Below are positions 50,057-58,846 of a stretch of DNA of 64,000 nt, one piece after another. The notes below the pieces were generated by a model. The model saw nothing but the letters and a program-made list of their open reading frames with translations, was not told where the DNA came from and did no database searches. Both the position numbers and the translations under genes were made by a program. The stretch comes from Treponema socranskii subsp. paredis ATCC 35535 (GTDB lineage: Bacteria > Spirochaetota > Spirochaetia > Treponematales > Treponemataceae): the NCBI GenBank assembly GCA_000413015.1, contig KE332516.1:443846-507845 (forward strand). The letters run 5' to 3'. How positions within the stretch are numbered: the first letter of the stretch is position 1; each line of letters opens with the position of its first letter.

Positions 50057-50183
50057 GCGAAAAACAGATACGACCGGAGCAAGGGTACCGAAAACCGTGT
50101 TTTCCGAAATGCGGTATGCACCGTAAAAAATAAGCCGTACCGCCGGCAGGAGCCCTGCCGTGTGCGGGAGAAACTTCCGTGCG

Positions 50184-51332
50184 CTATTCTGCGGGGTTTA
50201 CCGCACCCTTTAGGATTTTTTCAACCCGCCAATTTTCTTTCGTGTGAAAAACAGTATCGCCGAGCGTGTCATTTTCGGCTTCACGGCGGAGGGCAATGCA
50301 GCCCGAGCGCTTGAGCATTTTCGATGCGGTCAAATCGGCGGTACTCGCGGCATCCGAAGGCAGATCGCTTTTCCAAAATCCTTTTGCCGACATAGCCTGC
50401 GCCGCAGCTTTTATATTTTCATTGCTCCATGCCGTACTCCCTGCAGGCGCATACAATACGGCATCGAGTACATCGCCTGTAAAAGAATTGACAAGCGTGA
50501 GTACATCCTCTTTATCGCCCAAACAGGCTTTTTCGTTCGGCGACCAAATATCGCGTATCACGGGAGACGTATACCATCCGGAAGAAAGTGCGAGGTCGCT
50601 GCCCGTTTCGCTCACACAGCCTTCCCCCTTCGTACGCAAGTGAACGATTACCGTTTCTCCGGCTTTTATTTCCGCAGAAGGAAGCGTAAACGCACGGTCG
50701 CTTCCATCCGCCGCGCTTTGAAGGCTGAGTCCCGCAGTATTTCCGCCCGTAAGCGCATAGAGTTCGACAAATTCGCACTTCGCATCGCCTCCTCCGCTCG
50801 GCGCCGATGCGAATTGAGGATGAATACCGCTTATAAGGATTTTAGGAATGCGTCCGTTAAAACCGATAAACGGAATATAAAATGTGAGCGAGTTGCCGTT
50901 TTCATCGCGGGCTTCGCCGTACAGCGCATAATGCACACCCGCTTCAAGCGCTTCGGAAGCTTCGGCGATCACGCTTTTGCCCCCGTCACCGTACGACACG
51001 CTCACGGAGATCCCCCCTGTTTCTCCCGACGCGGCCTTCAAAACAGGCGATATTTTACCCTGCTCCGGCAAGATTTCGCCGGCCGAAAAAGATGCGGCTC
51101 GGGTAATGACCGCTCCCGTAATCGTAACTCGCTCGGAAAACAAAAGCGTCACATGCCGCTCGCTTTCGGCTGCGTAAGATTCAAGGACGGGAGCCGCATA
51201 ATCGCCCCGAAGCAGCTGCAAACCTTCGTCCGTCACTTTGCACGACACGGGGCAAAGCGAAAACAGGATGCAGGAGGATAAAAGCGCCGTCTGCAAAAGC
51301 CATATCCACACGCGGAAAGATTTCCGTTTCAT
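50184..51332 (-). CDS. Lipoprotein with lamin-tail-like domain
   Basis: 382 residues. Signal peptide with lipobox CPVSC, so outer- or inner-membrane lipoprotein. Residues 45-165 form an Ig/SbHD-like beta domain (SYAAESERHVTLLFSERVTITGA). From about 165, ILISGIHPQFASAPSGGGDAKCEFVELYAL opens a lamin-tail-type (LTD) beta sandwich with GLSLQSAADG...FTLPSAEIKAGETVIVHL, as in exported nucleases and adhesins. No nuclease motif is seen. The RBS GAGGTC is seven bases upstream. Function unknown. Confidence 0.75.
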   Translation of the reverse strand: MKRKSFRVWIWLLQTALLSSCILFSLCPVSCKVTDEGLQLLRGDYAAPVLESYAAESERHVTLLFSERVTITGAVITRAASFSAGEILPEQGKISPVLKAASGETGGISVSVSYGDGGKSVIAEASEALEAGVHYALYGEARDENGNSLTFYIPFIGFNGRIPKILISGIHPQFASAPSGGGDAKCEFVELYALTGGNTAGLSLQSAADGSDRAFTLPSAEIKAGETVIVHLRTKGEGCVSETGSDLALSSGWYTSPVIRDIWSPNEKACLGDKEDVLTLVNSFTGDVLDAVLYAPAGSTAWSNENIKAAAQAMSAKGFWKSDLPSDAASTADLTASKMLKRSGCIALRREAENDTLGDTVFHTKENWRVEKILKGAVNPAE

Positions 51333-51560
51333 TTCGACCTCCCGACGACGAAGCCGTCCCCAATCCTCTTACGGACCGAAAGAGCGGCTTTTGTCGTCGT
51401 ATAATAAATCGGGAAATTTTTTCAAAAACGGAGTTTTTATTAAAAAAAACAGGAATAGAATCGAATGCGGAATCGGTCTTCGTCAAGTTTTCAATAAGTT
51501 TCGGGACATCGCCGAAAACATAGTTTTATTTTGAAATACTTTCGAAACTCTCCGTTCCGG

Positions 51561-51887
51561 CTACATAACTTCGGTTACCGAACCGATAATATGCAGCACT
51601 TTCGAAAATCCGGTCGCTTCGATCGCATCGCGGCTTTCCGGTGAAGGAGAGAGCAAATAGAGCGTATGCCCCTTATCTTCTCCGTCGTTGAACGCCGCCA
51701 TAATCGTTCCCATGCCCGAATAATCGATTTCCGAAACCTGCGAAAGATCGAGTACCACGTTACCGCGTCCGATCTCATCGTACAGCTTTTGCTGAAATTC
51801 ACCGATCGTATATGCGATGATCGCGCCTTTGAGTTCGTACAACACGTAATTCGCGCCGCTCTTTTCCGTAATCGTCAATTGCTCCAT
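51561..51887 (-). CDS. STAS-domain anti-sigma-factor antagonist (RsbV-like)
   Basis: 108 residues, one STAS domain. VVLDLSQVSEIDYSGMGTIMAAF contains the phosphorylatable serine (Ser57) in the D-Y-S-G motif. In partner switching the unphosphorylated form captures an anti-sigma kinase; SpoIIE/RsbU phosphatases remove the phosphate. The two genes just upstream in the same operon encode such phosphatase-type proteins, 15 bases away. No RsbW kinase or sigma-B-like factor is in the window. Confidence 0.92.
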   Translation of the reverse strand: MEQLTITEKSGANYVLYELKGAIIAYTIGEFQQKLYDEIGRGNVVLDLSQVSEIDYSGMGTIMAAFNDGEDKGHTLYLLSPSPESRDAIEATGFSKVLHIIGSVTEVM

Positions 51888-51902
51888 AGGTATCTCCGAA
51901 TA

Positions 51903-54056
51903 TTACACGTATTTGATAACGAGGGCGCTTACGTCCGCTTCGATTTCTTTCGACATGAATTTAACGAGATTGTCATAGAGGAACTGCGCTATACGCGAAG
52001 CGGGGTACGTTAAATTCGAAAGTATAACCTGCTGTACGCGCTCTTTACCGAAGGTTTCGCCGCGCAGCGAACGGGACGTAAGAACGCCGTTCGTACAGGA
52101 AAGGACGACATCGCCTTTGGCAAGTTTTATCTGCCGCACCGAAATATACGGGGCAATGTCGCGCACAAAGCCGAGCACGTGACCGCGTCCCTGAATTTCG
52201 ATAACGTTGTTGTATGATTGCGAATATACAAAAATCGCGGGAATACCGCAGTTGATGTAGTACATTACATCGTTCGAAAAATCGACAAGTGCAAAAGTGC
52301 CGTTAAAGATACTGCCTTTCGGAAGATTTTCGCGGATAAATACATTGACTTTTTCGACGAGCAATTTAAAATCGCGGGTTTCCGAAAGAAAGGTCCGGAT
52401 AATCGATTTTAAAATGACCATATTCATACTCGCCGCGATTCCCTGACCGCTCAAACTTCCGATAACGAAAAGATGCGTATGATCGTTGATCCTGATCAGA
52501 TCGATAAACTCGCCGCCGATATTGTGCGCCGATTTCATGATATAACCGACGTCGGCTTTCGGATTTTCTACCGCATTAACGTCTTCCTGGATGGAAGCGA
52601 TGATTTGCGACGACATGCGGATTTCGCGGTTGACCGTACCGATGATCTCTCTGTTCGAAATATTACGCATATAATAGCCGAATACGAAAAAGTACGAATA
52701 CAAACGGGTAAGAATGGAAATATCGTTATCGGTATAATGATCGCCGCTCGTTTTCAAACCGAGCGTAATGCAGCCGAGGATGTTCCGTCCTTCAGTCAAA
52801 AGAATGAGCGCATCCGACTGCGTATCCGCAAAAAAAGCCGTGAGGACATCCCGTGCTTCGGCGATATCGCTTCGCTCATCCATTTCCGAAACCGAAATGA
52901 CGTTGCGGCCGGCATTGAGCAGCATACCGAATGCGGGGTTGTCAGCGCGGACGGACGCGAGGCCGACAGCGGATGAAAACGCGTTTTCAAGATACTCTTC
53001 GCCGTTGTTGACGAATACGGACATGGACGAGCACTGCAGGTTTCTCGTAAATATGTTATACACGCTCATGAGAATTTCGTCCATTTCACCGCTGTAGTCG
53101 ATCGATGCCAAATCGCTTTCGAATGCACTTTCGTAGTCGACGGGACGAAGGCGGCGCGTAGTCGTAAGATACGTCGACATAGCCCAAATAAACACGAGCG
53201 ATAAGGCTGTACCCGCGATCAAAATAACGTTGAACAGCAATGTCAAACCGCCGAAAAACGGATAGAGCGAAATAAAAACACCGACGACGAAAACGCTCGG
53301 AATGATATAGGCGAACAAAAGCCTCAAAATAAAAACGAGGGCGTCGCTTACCGACGGCAGCGCTTCGATCGTTTCCGAACGCAGTAATAAAAATAAAAGG
53401 AAAGCATACGAAATCGGATAGAGCAGATAAAAACCGGGAATATGGCGCGACAGAAAATTCAAAAACGCAAAACTTGCCCACATGACGGCAACTGCAAAAA
53501 ATTGGACATATCCCTGATATCTTTCAAGACGCGTTGAGCGGTATTCGTTGAGCAGCAGCATAACGAGCGCGCAGGAACCCGGCAGCACAAAACGGTATAA
53601 AACGGCAAAGGCGGAAAACCAGTCCCACATAAAAACGACCCGAAGCTCAGTGGGAAAAATATGCCGTGCAATTATCTTTACGCCCGCATTGGGAGAAATG
53701 ATGACTACTTGAAATTTTGTAAATACGATATACAGCGCAAATGCGAATAAGAGTATCATCAAGATGACGATAAGCGGCATCGTGCGTTTTATCTTCCGCA
53801 AAATAAAATAAAATGAAATATTCGTCAAAAAAACGGCTTCCATAAAAAAAAGCAGTTTTGAAACTACGATAAATATTCCTCCGCCGAGCGGAAGCGCCGG
53901 TGCTATGGCGAGCAGCGCCGAAACGACCGCGCCCAATGAAACGTCAGCGGTAAGGCGTTCGCTGTATATACCCTTTGTGCGGTGCAGATAATTCGTATAG
54001 ACGGCAAGCCAGATAAAAAATACGGCAAATCCGAAATCGAGAATAATAAACGCCAT
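51903..54056 (-). CDS. Membrane protein with GAF and apparently inactive SpoIIE/PP2C domain
   Basis: 717 residues. About eight membrane helices in residues 1-290, a GAF-like domain at 320-470, and a SpoIIE-type PP2C fold at 500-717. The catalytic metal ligands are altered: GGEFIDLI for GGDFYD, VIGSLSGQGIAASM for GDVSGKGxxAA, SCTNGVLTSR for TDGVxEA, and ADVSALVIKY for DDVTLLV. Three of the expected aspartates are lost, so phosphatase activity is unlikely while the fold is kept. It ends 15 bases before the STAS gene and starts one base after the active homologue, so it may sense signals and regulate or bind the STAS protein. Confidence 0.85.
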   Translation of the reverse strand: MAFIILDFGFAVFFIWLAVYTNYLHRTKGIYSERLTADVSLGAVVSALLAIAPALPLGGGIFIVVSKLLFFMEAVFLTNISFYFILRKIKRTMPLIVILMILLFAFALYIVFTKFQVVIISPNAGVKIIARHIFPTELRVVFMWDWFSAFAVLYRFVLPGSCALVMLLLNEYRSTRLERYQGYVQFFAVAVMWASFAFLNFLSRHIPGFYLLYPISYAFLLFLLLRSETIEALPSVSDALVFILRLLFAYIIPSVFVVGVFISLYPFFGGLTLLFNVILIAGTALSLVFIWAMSTYLTTTRRLRPVDYESAFESDLASIDYSGEMDEILMSVYNIFTRNLQCSSMSVFVNNGEEYLENAFSSAVGLASVRADNPAFGMLLNAGRNVISVSEMDERSDIAEARDVLTAFFADTQSDALILLTEGRNILGCITLGLKTSGDHYTDNDISILTRLYSYFFVFGYYMRNISNREIIGTVNREIRMSSQIIASIQEDVNAVENPKADVGYIMKSAHNIGGEFIDLIRINDHTHLFVIGSLSGQGIAASMNMVILKSIIRTFLSETRDFKLLVEKVNVFIRENLPKGSIFNGTFALVDFSNDVMYYINCGIPAIFVYSQSYNNVIEIQGRGHVLGFVRDIAPYISVRQIKLAKGDVVLSCTNGVLTSRSLRGETFGKERVQQVILSNLTYPASRIAQFLYDNLVKFMSKEIEADVSALVIKYV

Positions 54057-54057
54057 A

Positions 54058-55449
54058 TCAGCCCACCTTCGCAGCCATCATCGTGACGTCGTCATGGAGA
54101 CGCGCGCCGCCGTTGTATTCGGGAATAAGGCGCACGATATCGTCGATAAATTCCTCAGGCATTTTGTCGGCGCTTGTGCGAAGAGTTTCTTGAAAGACGT
54201 CGCTGCTTCCGAACTGAATGCCGTTCGAATCCATAATCTCCGACAAACCGTCGGAAGCGATGAGGATCATATCGCCGCGGTAAAGTTTCCGCTCTTCGAC
54301 GGTGATATCGCCCAAATCGATGATACCGACGAGACTCGCATTCGATGCGAGCGCTTTTACTTTGTAGCCGTCCGGCGCACGCGAAAGAACGATCGGGTCG
54401 GACATGGACGCGTTGATATAGCGCATCGTCATTTTATCCGTATCGATGAGACCGAGAAACAATACCGTGTATTTATCCTGGAGCTTCATATTTTTTATAG
54501 CGCGGTCAATTTCGCGGATAACGGCTTCAAGATCTTCTTTGTCGTCGATAATTTTCAGCGTATTGACGACGAGCCCCATGATGAGTGCCGCTGCAAGACC
54601 TTTTCCGGAAACGTCTCCGAGGAGGAGGAGCGTTTTGTTTTTATCGATTTGCAAAACGGAATAATAATCGCCCGACACGTTTATGAGCGGTTTATAATAC
54701 GCGGCAAGCTTGAGCTTTCGGATCGAAGGCATTTTTTGAGGAAGAAACGAACGCTGAGTATCCGCAAGCAGCTGCCATTCTTTTGTCAGATCGGAAATTT
54801 CGGTAAGACTTGCAATCGTACGGGAACGCGACTGAAAGCGCGAAAACTCTTCGTAAAACTGCCGGAAAGCGTCCGCGTCGAAGAGTTTCGTGTACCGGCA
54901 AAAAATAAAAAGATGCTGTTTACCGAATACGAAGAAAAAACCGCGCGCATCTTTGGAATGCGATACGATACCGAGCGAATCGTCGATAAGGTAGGAACCC
55001 TCCGGCCACGAAAGCGGAAAATTGCGTTCGAGCGTATCGCGCACCGATTGAGAAGACGCCAAACGGTCGGGACTGTTGTACAGAATATAATTTTTTTCTC
55101 TGTCGACAAAGAGTACGGAACACCCTGCTTCTTTTTCCAAAACATCGGCAAATACCTTATAGAGATCGTCGAGCGAATAACAAAAACGCAGCCTGTTGAT
55201 AAAGCGCGTCAAATAACGCGTTTCGCCCTTTTCGAAAATCTTTCGGCGCAGCCTTTTGTCAAGCGCGGAACGCACGGTATCTCCTCCGATCAGCAAAAGA
55301 ACGAAGATAACCGAGGGAATGGATATAAGCAAAGAAAACGAATACTCTTTTATCCGTTCGGGCATGAGCATCGTTGAAATAACGATAAAAAGGATTAAAA
55401 TAGCGGCATTGACCGAAAGGAATATCAGCCGCTTGCGCGTTTTATACAT
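54058..55449 (-). CDS. SpoIIE/RsbU-type PP2C phosphatase with GAF domain
   Basis: 463 residues. Two N-terminal helices (about 8-27 and 35-52), GAF-like region at 70-215, and a PP2C phosphatase domain at 235-463 with all metal aspartates: NVSGDYYSVL, LLGDVSGKGLAAALIMG, IASDGLSEIMDSNG and LHDDVTMMAAKV. Predicted to dephosphorylate an RsbV-like STAS protein, most simply the one encoded two genes downstream. First gene of the three-gene operon; a poor RBS (GAGGTATG) precedes the ATG. Confidence 0.92.
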   Translation of the reverse strand: MYKTRKRLIFLSVNAAILILFIVISTMLMPERIKEYSFSLLISIPSVIFVLLLIGGDTVRSALDKRLRRKIFEKGETRYLTRFINRLRFCYSLDDLYKVFADVLEKEAGCSVLFVDREKNYILYNSPDRLASSQSVRDTLERNFPLSWPEGSYLIDDSLGIVSHSKDARGFFFVFGKQHLFIFCRYTKLFDADAFRQFYEEFSRFQSRSRTIASLTEISDLTKEWQLLADTQRSFLPQKMPSIRKLKLAAYYKPLINVSGDYYSVLQIDKNKTLLLLGDVSGKGLAAALIMGLVVNTLKIIDDKEDLEAVIREIDRAIKNMKLQDKYTVLFLGLIDTDKMTMRYINASMSDPIVLSRAPDGYKVKALASNASLVGIIDLGDITVEERKLYRGDMILIASDGLSEIMDSNGIQFGSSDVFQETLRTSADKMPEEFIDDIVRLIPEYNGGARLHDDVTMMAAKVG

Positions 55450-55577
55450 ACATACCTCGATAACATTATGAAATAACCGTTAATTCTTATTCGTGCAGTA
55501 TAGCACATTATCGAGGGTTTCGCATAGATGGGCGCTTCCGAAAATACCGAATAAATTTCAAAAGCGCCCGCCGATCG

Positions 55578-56309
55578 CTATGCGGCATCTTTTTCTTTTG
55601 CCGCCTGTTTTACTTTTTCTACCACTGCGCCGTCGCGTTTTTCGCAGATTTTGCACATCGTTTCTCTGCCCGCATCGATCGCTTCCTGTACGCTTCCCGC
55701 AGTAAGCTCTTCGGTTCGACTTAAAGCCGAACAGTCTTCGTGCGTGTGAAAGCGTTTGCCGTGCGGCGTCCAATACACTTGCTGCGTGATTCCCGCCTGC
55801 GCATACGATTCCGCCGACACGGGATTGAAGTCGTAGCTTGCAAGTCCCCCGATGATGAGGAGAACGGCCGCAGCTGCAGTACCGATCGCTTTCGTGCGTT
55901 TATCGGTATCTTTATTTAAAAGTAAAAGAACGATAAACGGAACGAAGGCCGCCGCACACGCAATGACGCCCATATTGTTCCAGAGCCAAAACTTCAGCGC
56001 ATTCGCTTCCGACGCCGGTGAGATACGGTTCGCTTTTTTCCAAAGCTGCGCACCCGCAACAACGGCAATAAAATCGACGACGAGAAGGACGATTCCCTGC
56101 GCGAGCGGAGAAAACTTTACCAAAAACGGGATGACGATTTTTTCCGTCATCGCGCACAGTGCAAGCGCTTCAAGGACGATTGCGAAAATCCACAACGCCG
56201 CAGCGCCTATTCGAAGCGGCAGCGCGCTCCCCTGCTCTCCCTTCGGGGCCGGCGCCGTCTTTACCGTTTTTCCGGTCGACGCCGATACGATCCTATGTTT
56301 TACCGCCAT
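55578..56309 (-). CDS. Membrane protein with C-terminal His/Cys metal-binding-like domain
   Basis: 243 residues. Four to five hydrophobic segments between residues 30 and 170 (IGAAALWIFAIVLEALALCAM and later), then a periplasmic or cytoplasmic tail YWTPHGKRFHTHEDCSALSRTEELTAG...AGRETMCKICEKR. The H-x-C...C-x2-C arrangement resembles the small Ada-like/zinc beta-ribbon tails found on many bacterial membrane proteins, so it may bind zinc. A Lys/Ala-rich end follows. RBS GGGAG is present. Function unknown. Confidence 0.75.
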   Translation of the reverse strand: MAVKHRIVSASTGKTVKTAPAPKGEQGSALPLRIGAAALWIFAIVLEALALCAMTEKIVIPFLVKFSPLAQGIVLLVVDFIAVVAGAQLWKKANRISPASEANALKFWLWNNMGVIACAAAFVPFIVLLLLNKDTDKRTKAIGTAAAAVLLIIGGLASYDFNPVSAESYAQAGITQQVYWTPHGKRFHTHEDCSALSRTEELTAGSVQEAIDAGRETMCKICEKRDGAVVEKVKQAAKEKDAA

Positions 56310-56328
56310 ATATACTCCCGCAAATTAT

Positions 56329-56919
56329 TTATTTTAATAAGCCTTTGAGCAAATTGCCTGCGAGCTTCGCAGTAGCGGATGCGCCGGAATTTTTTGCCGT
56401 TCCCTGCGTTTTCGCACCCGATGCGCCCAAAAGTCCTCCGAGTACGTCGCCGACATTTACGTTTTTCATAACGCCGCCGATCAAAGCCGAAAGCGCATCT
56501 CCGGAAGTATTGTTTCCAGCGGTTTTTCCGAGAAGGCTCATCAAAAGAGGAGCTGCCGCGGCAAGGATCGCCGATACGGTACCGGCGCTGGTGCCCGCCG
56601 TTTTTGCAATCGATTTCGTCGTCGAAGCCGCACTCGATCCGAGCAAGTGCTTGATGATCTTCGCACCGTCGTCCAAATCGACGTTTTTCATAAAAGTACC
56701 GAGATTCGCCGTACTGACGCCGGCGTGTTCCGCGAGCGCGGAAGCGAAACCTTTTGCGGATTCTTTATCGGAAGCCTGCTTGTCGGCGCCTTTCAAAAGC
56801 GCCGGAAGGGCTTGGGCGAGAACCGTACTCACCGTACCGCTGTCGGTGTCACACAGTTTACCGATGTTCGAAACGCTCGATGAACCCAACAATGTCGTCA
56901 ATATCGATGACGCATCCAT
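56329..56919 (-). CDS. DUF937-domain protein
   Basis: 196 residues from ATG 56919 (RBS GGAGGAAG). Two DUF937-like helical repeats rich in Leu, Ala, Gly and Ser: LTTLLGSSSVSNIGKLCDTD...LAQALPALLKGAD and HLLGSSAASTTKSIAKTAGTSAGTVSAILAAAAPLLMSLLG. The C-terminal part repeats SALIGGVMKNVNVGDVLGGLLGASG. Function unknown; members of the family are small soluble proteins. The leader contains a strong hairpin duplicated upstream at 57224. Twenty bases separate it from the membrane protein gene downstream, which is probably co-transcribed. Confidence 0.82.
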   Translation of the reverse strand: MDASSILTTLLGSSSVSNIGKLCDTDSGTVSTVLAQALPALLKGADKQASDKESAKGFASALAEHAGVSTANLGTFMKNVDLDDGAKIIKHLLGSSAASTTKSIAKTAGTSAGTVSAILAAAAPLLMSLLGKTAGNNTSGDALSALIGGVMKNVNVGDVLGGLLGASGAKTQGTAKNSGASATAKLAGNLLKGLLK

Positions 56920-56924
56920 ATCTT

Positions 56925-57112
56925 CCTCCATAAAAACTTTTGCAGGAAATATCAATTTCCGAAAAAGTTTTTAGCCGTGCGCGTGCGCGCACATGTTCAA
57001 TAGTCGAGTTTGCAAAATAAAGTGTATCGTATTCATGCGATTTTTATCAAAACGCCATGTATACACGTCTTCTGCAAACATCCGCGCAAACTCGAGATAA
57101 GAACGCTGCGAT
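56925..57112. repeat. Repeat family 3, copy 1 (leader of DUF937 gene)
   Basis: Shares with 57224-57413 the order: hairpin AAAAACTTTT...AAAAGTTTTT, TAGCCGTGCGCG, AGTCGAGTTTGCAAAA, CGTATnCATnCGAT, GTATACAC, CACAAACATCC. The inner stem is GGAAAT/ATTTCC here. Confidence 0.85.
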
Positions 57113-57223
57113 TTCGAGCAATGCACAGAAATCGCGAGTGTCTCCGATAAAAGAAAAACGCTCAGCGTTTTTCGGCTCTAGACTCCAGCGACGGCGATAT
57201 TTCAGACGGCGCTTTTTATCGTA

Positions 57224-57413
57224 CCTCCATAAAAACTTTTGCAGGATGTTGCAACATCCGAAAAAGTTTTTAGCCGTGCGCGCATGCGCACACGTCAAAT
57301 AGTCGAGTTTGCAAAAGACAGCACATCGTATACATACGATTCTTACCGGACACAGTACGTATACACATCTTTCACAAACATCCATGCAAAGTCGATATAA
57401 AAATCGATAACGC
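57224..57413. repeat. Repeat family 3, copy 2
   Basis: Second copy, period 299 bases; inner stem GGATGTTG/CAACATCC replaces GGAAAT/ATTTCC of copy 1 with pairing kept. The rest of the 877-base gap (57112-57224 and 57413-57725) shows no gene that I trust. Confidence 0.85.
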
Positions 57414-57725
57414 TGTCTTCGGTATCGCTTTTTATCGTCCTCCGATGAAAATTATATCGAGCGGGTTATCCGCCGTCAATCAATACGATACAAGCTCGAA
57501 TGCGATACCGAGCGTACCCGCACGGCGTAAAATCGTTGTTTCCGAAAAAATACCGTGCATTCAAAACACGCCTACGCCCGGCCGGAGTAACGCGAAGCGG
57601 ACGCGCAAGCGGCGCGGCCGGAGCGGAAGCGGAGTTACGGAGGGCGGGTTCTTCCGTCCGGCTCCGTCCGAAAAAATACGAAGTAAAAAAAATCGATTCC
57701 GCAAAAAACGGTCGCTGCCGGCGCG

Positions 57726-57754
57726 TTGCAAAAAACGATGCATACGTTTATACT
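57726..57754 (+). promoter_or_regulatory. Promoter of the kdgK pair
   Basis: TTGCAA (57726-57731), 17 bases, TATACT (57749-57754), about 35 bases before the leader's RBS. Confidence 0.8.
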
Positions 57755-57796
57755 TACGGACACACGGAAGTTCCGTATCAATTTTTGGAGGATCTT

Positions 57797-58819
57797 ATGT
57801 CTAAGGTAATCACGTTCGGAGAAATCATGCTGCGCCTCGCGCCGGAAGGCTACAAGCGTTTCGTGCAGGCGGATAAATTTGACGTCGTATACGGGGGAGC
57901 GGAATCGAACGTCGCCGTTTCTTTGGCAAATTTCGATGTGCCGGTTTCGTTCGTCACAAAGCTTCCCCCTCACGAAATGGGAGACGCGGCGCTCAACGAA
58001 CTGCGCAAATTCGGTGTCGATACGAAACTGATCGCGCGAGGCGGAGAGCGGCTCGGCATTTACTACGCGGAAAAGGGTGCAAGCCAGCGCGGATCTTTCG
58101 TCATCTACGACAGGGCGGGATCTTCTTTTCAAACGGCATCTCCGACAGACTTCGACTGGGAAGCGATATTCGACGATGTATCATGGTTTCACTTTACGGG
58201 CATAACGCCCGCGCTCGGAGACAATGTCGCTGCAATCTGTCTCGAAGCGTGTAAAAAAGCGAAAGCAAAAAACATCACGGTGAGCTGCGATTTGAATTTC
58301 CGCAAAAAATTGTGGACTTCGGAAAAAGCGGGCAAAGTCATGGCGGAACTCATGGAATACATCGACGTGTGCATTGCAAACGAAGAAGACGCGGAAAAAG
58401 TTTTCGGCATCTCGGCGAAAAACACGGACGTAACAGGCGGCAAGCTCGATAAAAAAGGCTATGAAGACGTCGCAAAACAGTTGTCGGATCGATTTCACTT
58501 GCGTCAGGTTGCGATCACGCTCCGCACATCGCTGAGCGCATCGGACAACAAATGGGCTGCTCTTCTCTATGACGGAAAAAATTATTATTACAGCAAAGAA
58601 TATCTCATCCGCATCGTAGACCGCGTCGGAGGCGGCGACAGTTTCGGTGCGGGACTCATCTACGGAAACGTAAAAGGTTTCGATCCGCAAAAGACGGTCG
58701 ATTTCGCCGTCGCCGCAAGCTGCTTAAAACAGACGATCGAAGGCGATTTCAATCACATTTCCGTAGGAGAAGCGGAAAAGCTTATGGGCGGAGATGCGTC
58801 GGGCCGAGTGAGCCGCTGA
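57797..58819 (+). CDS. kdgK: PfkB-family sugar kinase, 2-keto-3-deoxygluconate kinase-like
   Basis: 340 residues from ATG 57797 (TGGAGGA seven bases upstream); a longer reading from 57500 crosses the promoter. Ribokinase-fold kinase: GEIMLRLAPEGYKRFVQADKFDVVYGGAESNVAVSLANF is characteristic of KDG kinases, and VDRVGGGDSFGAGLIYG (about 273-289) holds the catalytic aspartate and anion hole. It would phosphorylate 2-keto-3-deoxygluconate, feeding the lower Entner-Doudoroff route; no aldolase is in the window. Followed after 27 bases by a paralogue. Confidence 0.85.
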   Translation: MSKVITFGEIMLRLAPEGYKRFVQADKFDVVYGGAESNVAVSLANFDVPVSFVTKLPPHEMGDAALNELRKFGVDTKLIARGGERLGIYYAEKGASQRGSFVIYDRAGSSFQTASPTDFDWEAIFDDVSWFHFTGITPALGDNVAAICLEACKKAKAKNITVSCDLNFRKKLWTSEKAGKVMAELMEYIDVCIANEEDAEKVFGISAKNTDVTGGKLDKKGYEDVAKQLSDRFHLRQVAITLRTSLSASDNKWAALLYDGKNYYYSKEYLIRIVDRVGGGDSFGAGLIYGNVKGFDPQKTVDFAVAASCLKQTIEGDFNHISVGEAEKLMGGDASGRVSR

Positions 58820-58846
58820 CGGGACGTTCAACGGAGAACAGCAGTT

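Noticed and set aside
54094-55377. Plus-strand frame of 427 codons opposite the SpoIIE phosphatase gene
   Set aside because: Antisense shadow of a gene with all PP2C motifs; composition typical of a complementary reading.
57047-57385. Minus-strand frame of 112 codons upstream of the DUF937 gene
   Set aside because: It spans both family 3 repeats, is Arg/Cys-rich, and has no RBS or recognised domain.
57500-57796. N-terminal extension of the first sugar kinase
   Set aside because: Arg-rich, crosses a good promoter, and the ATG at 57797 has a strong RBS.
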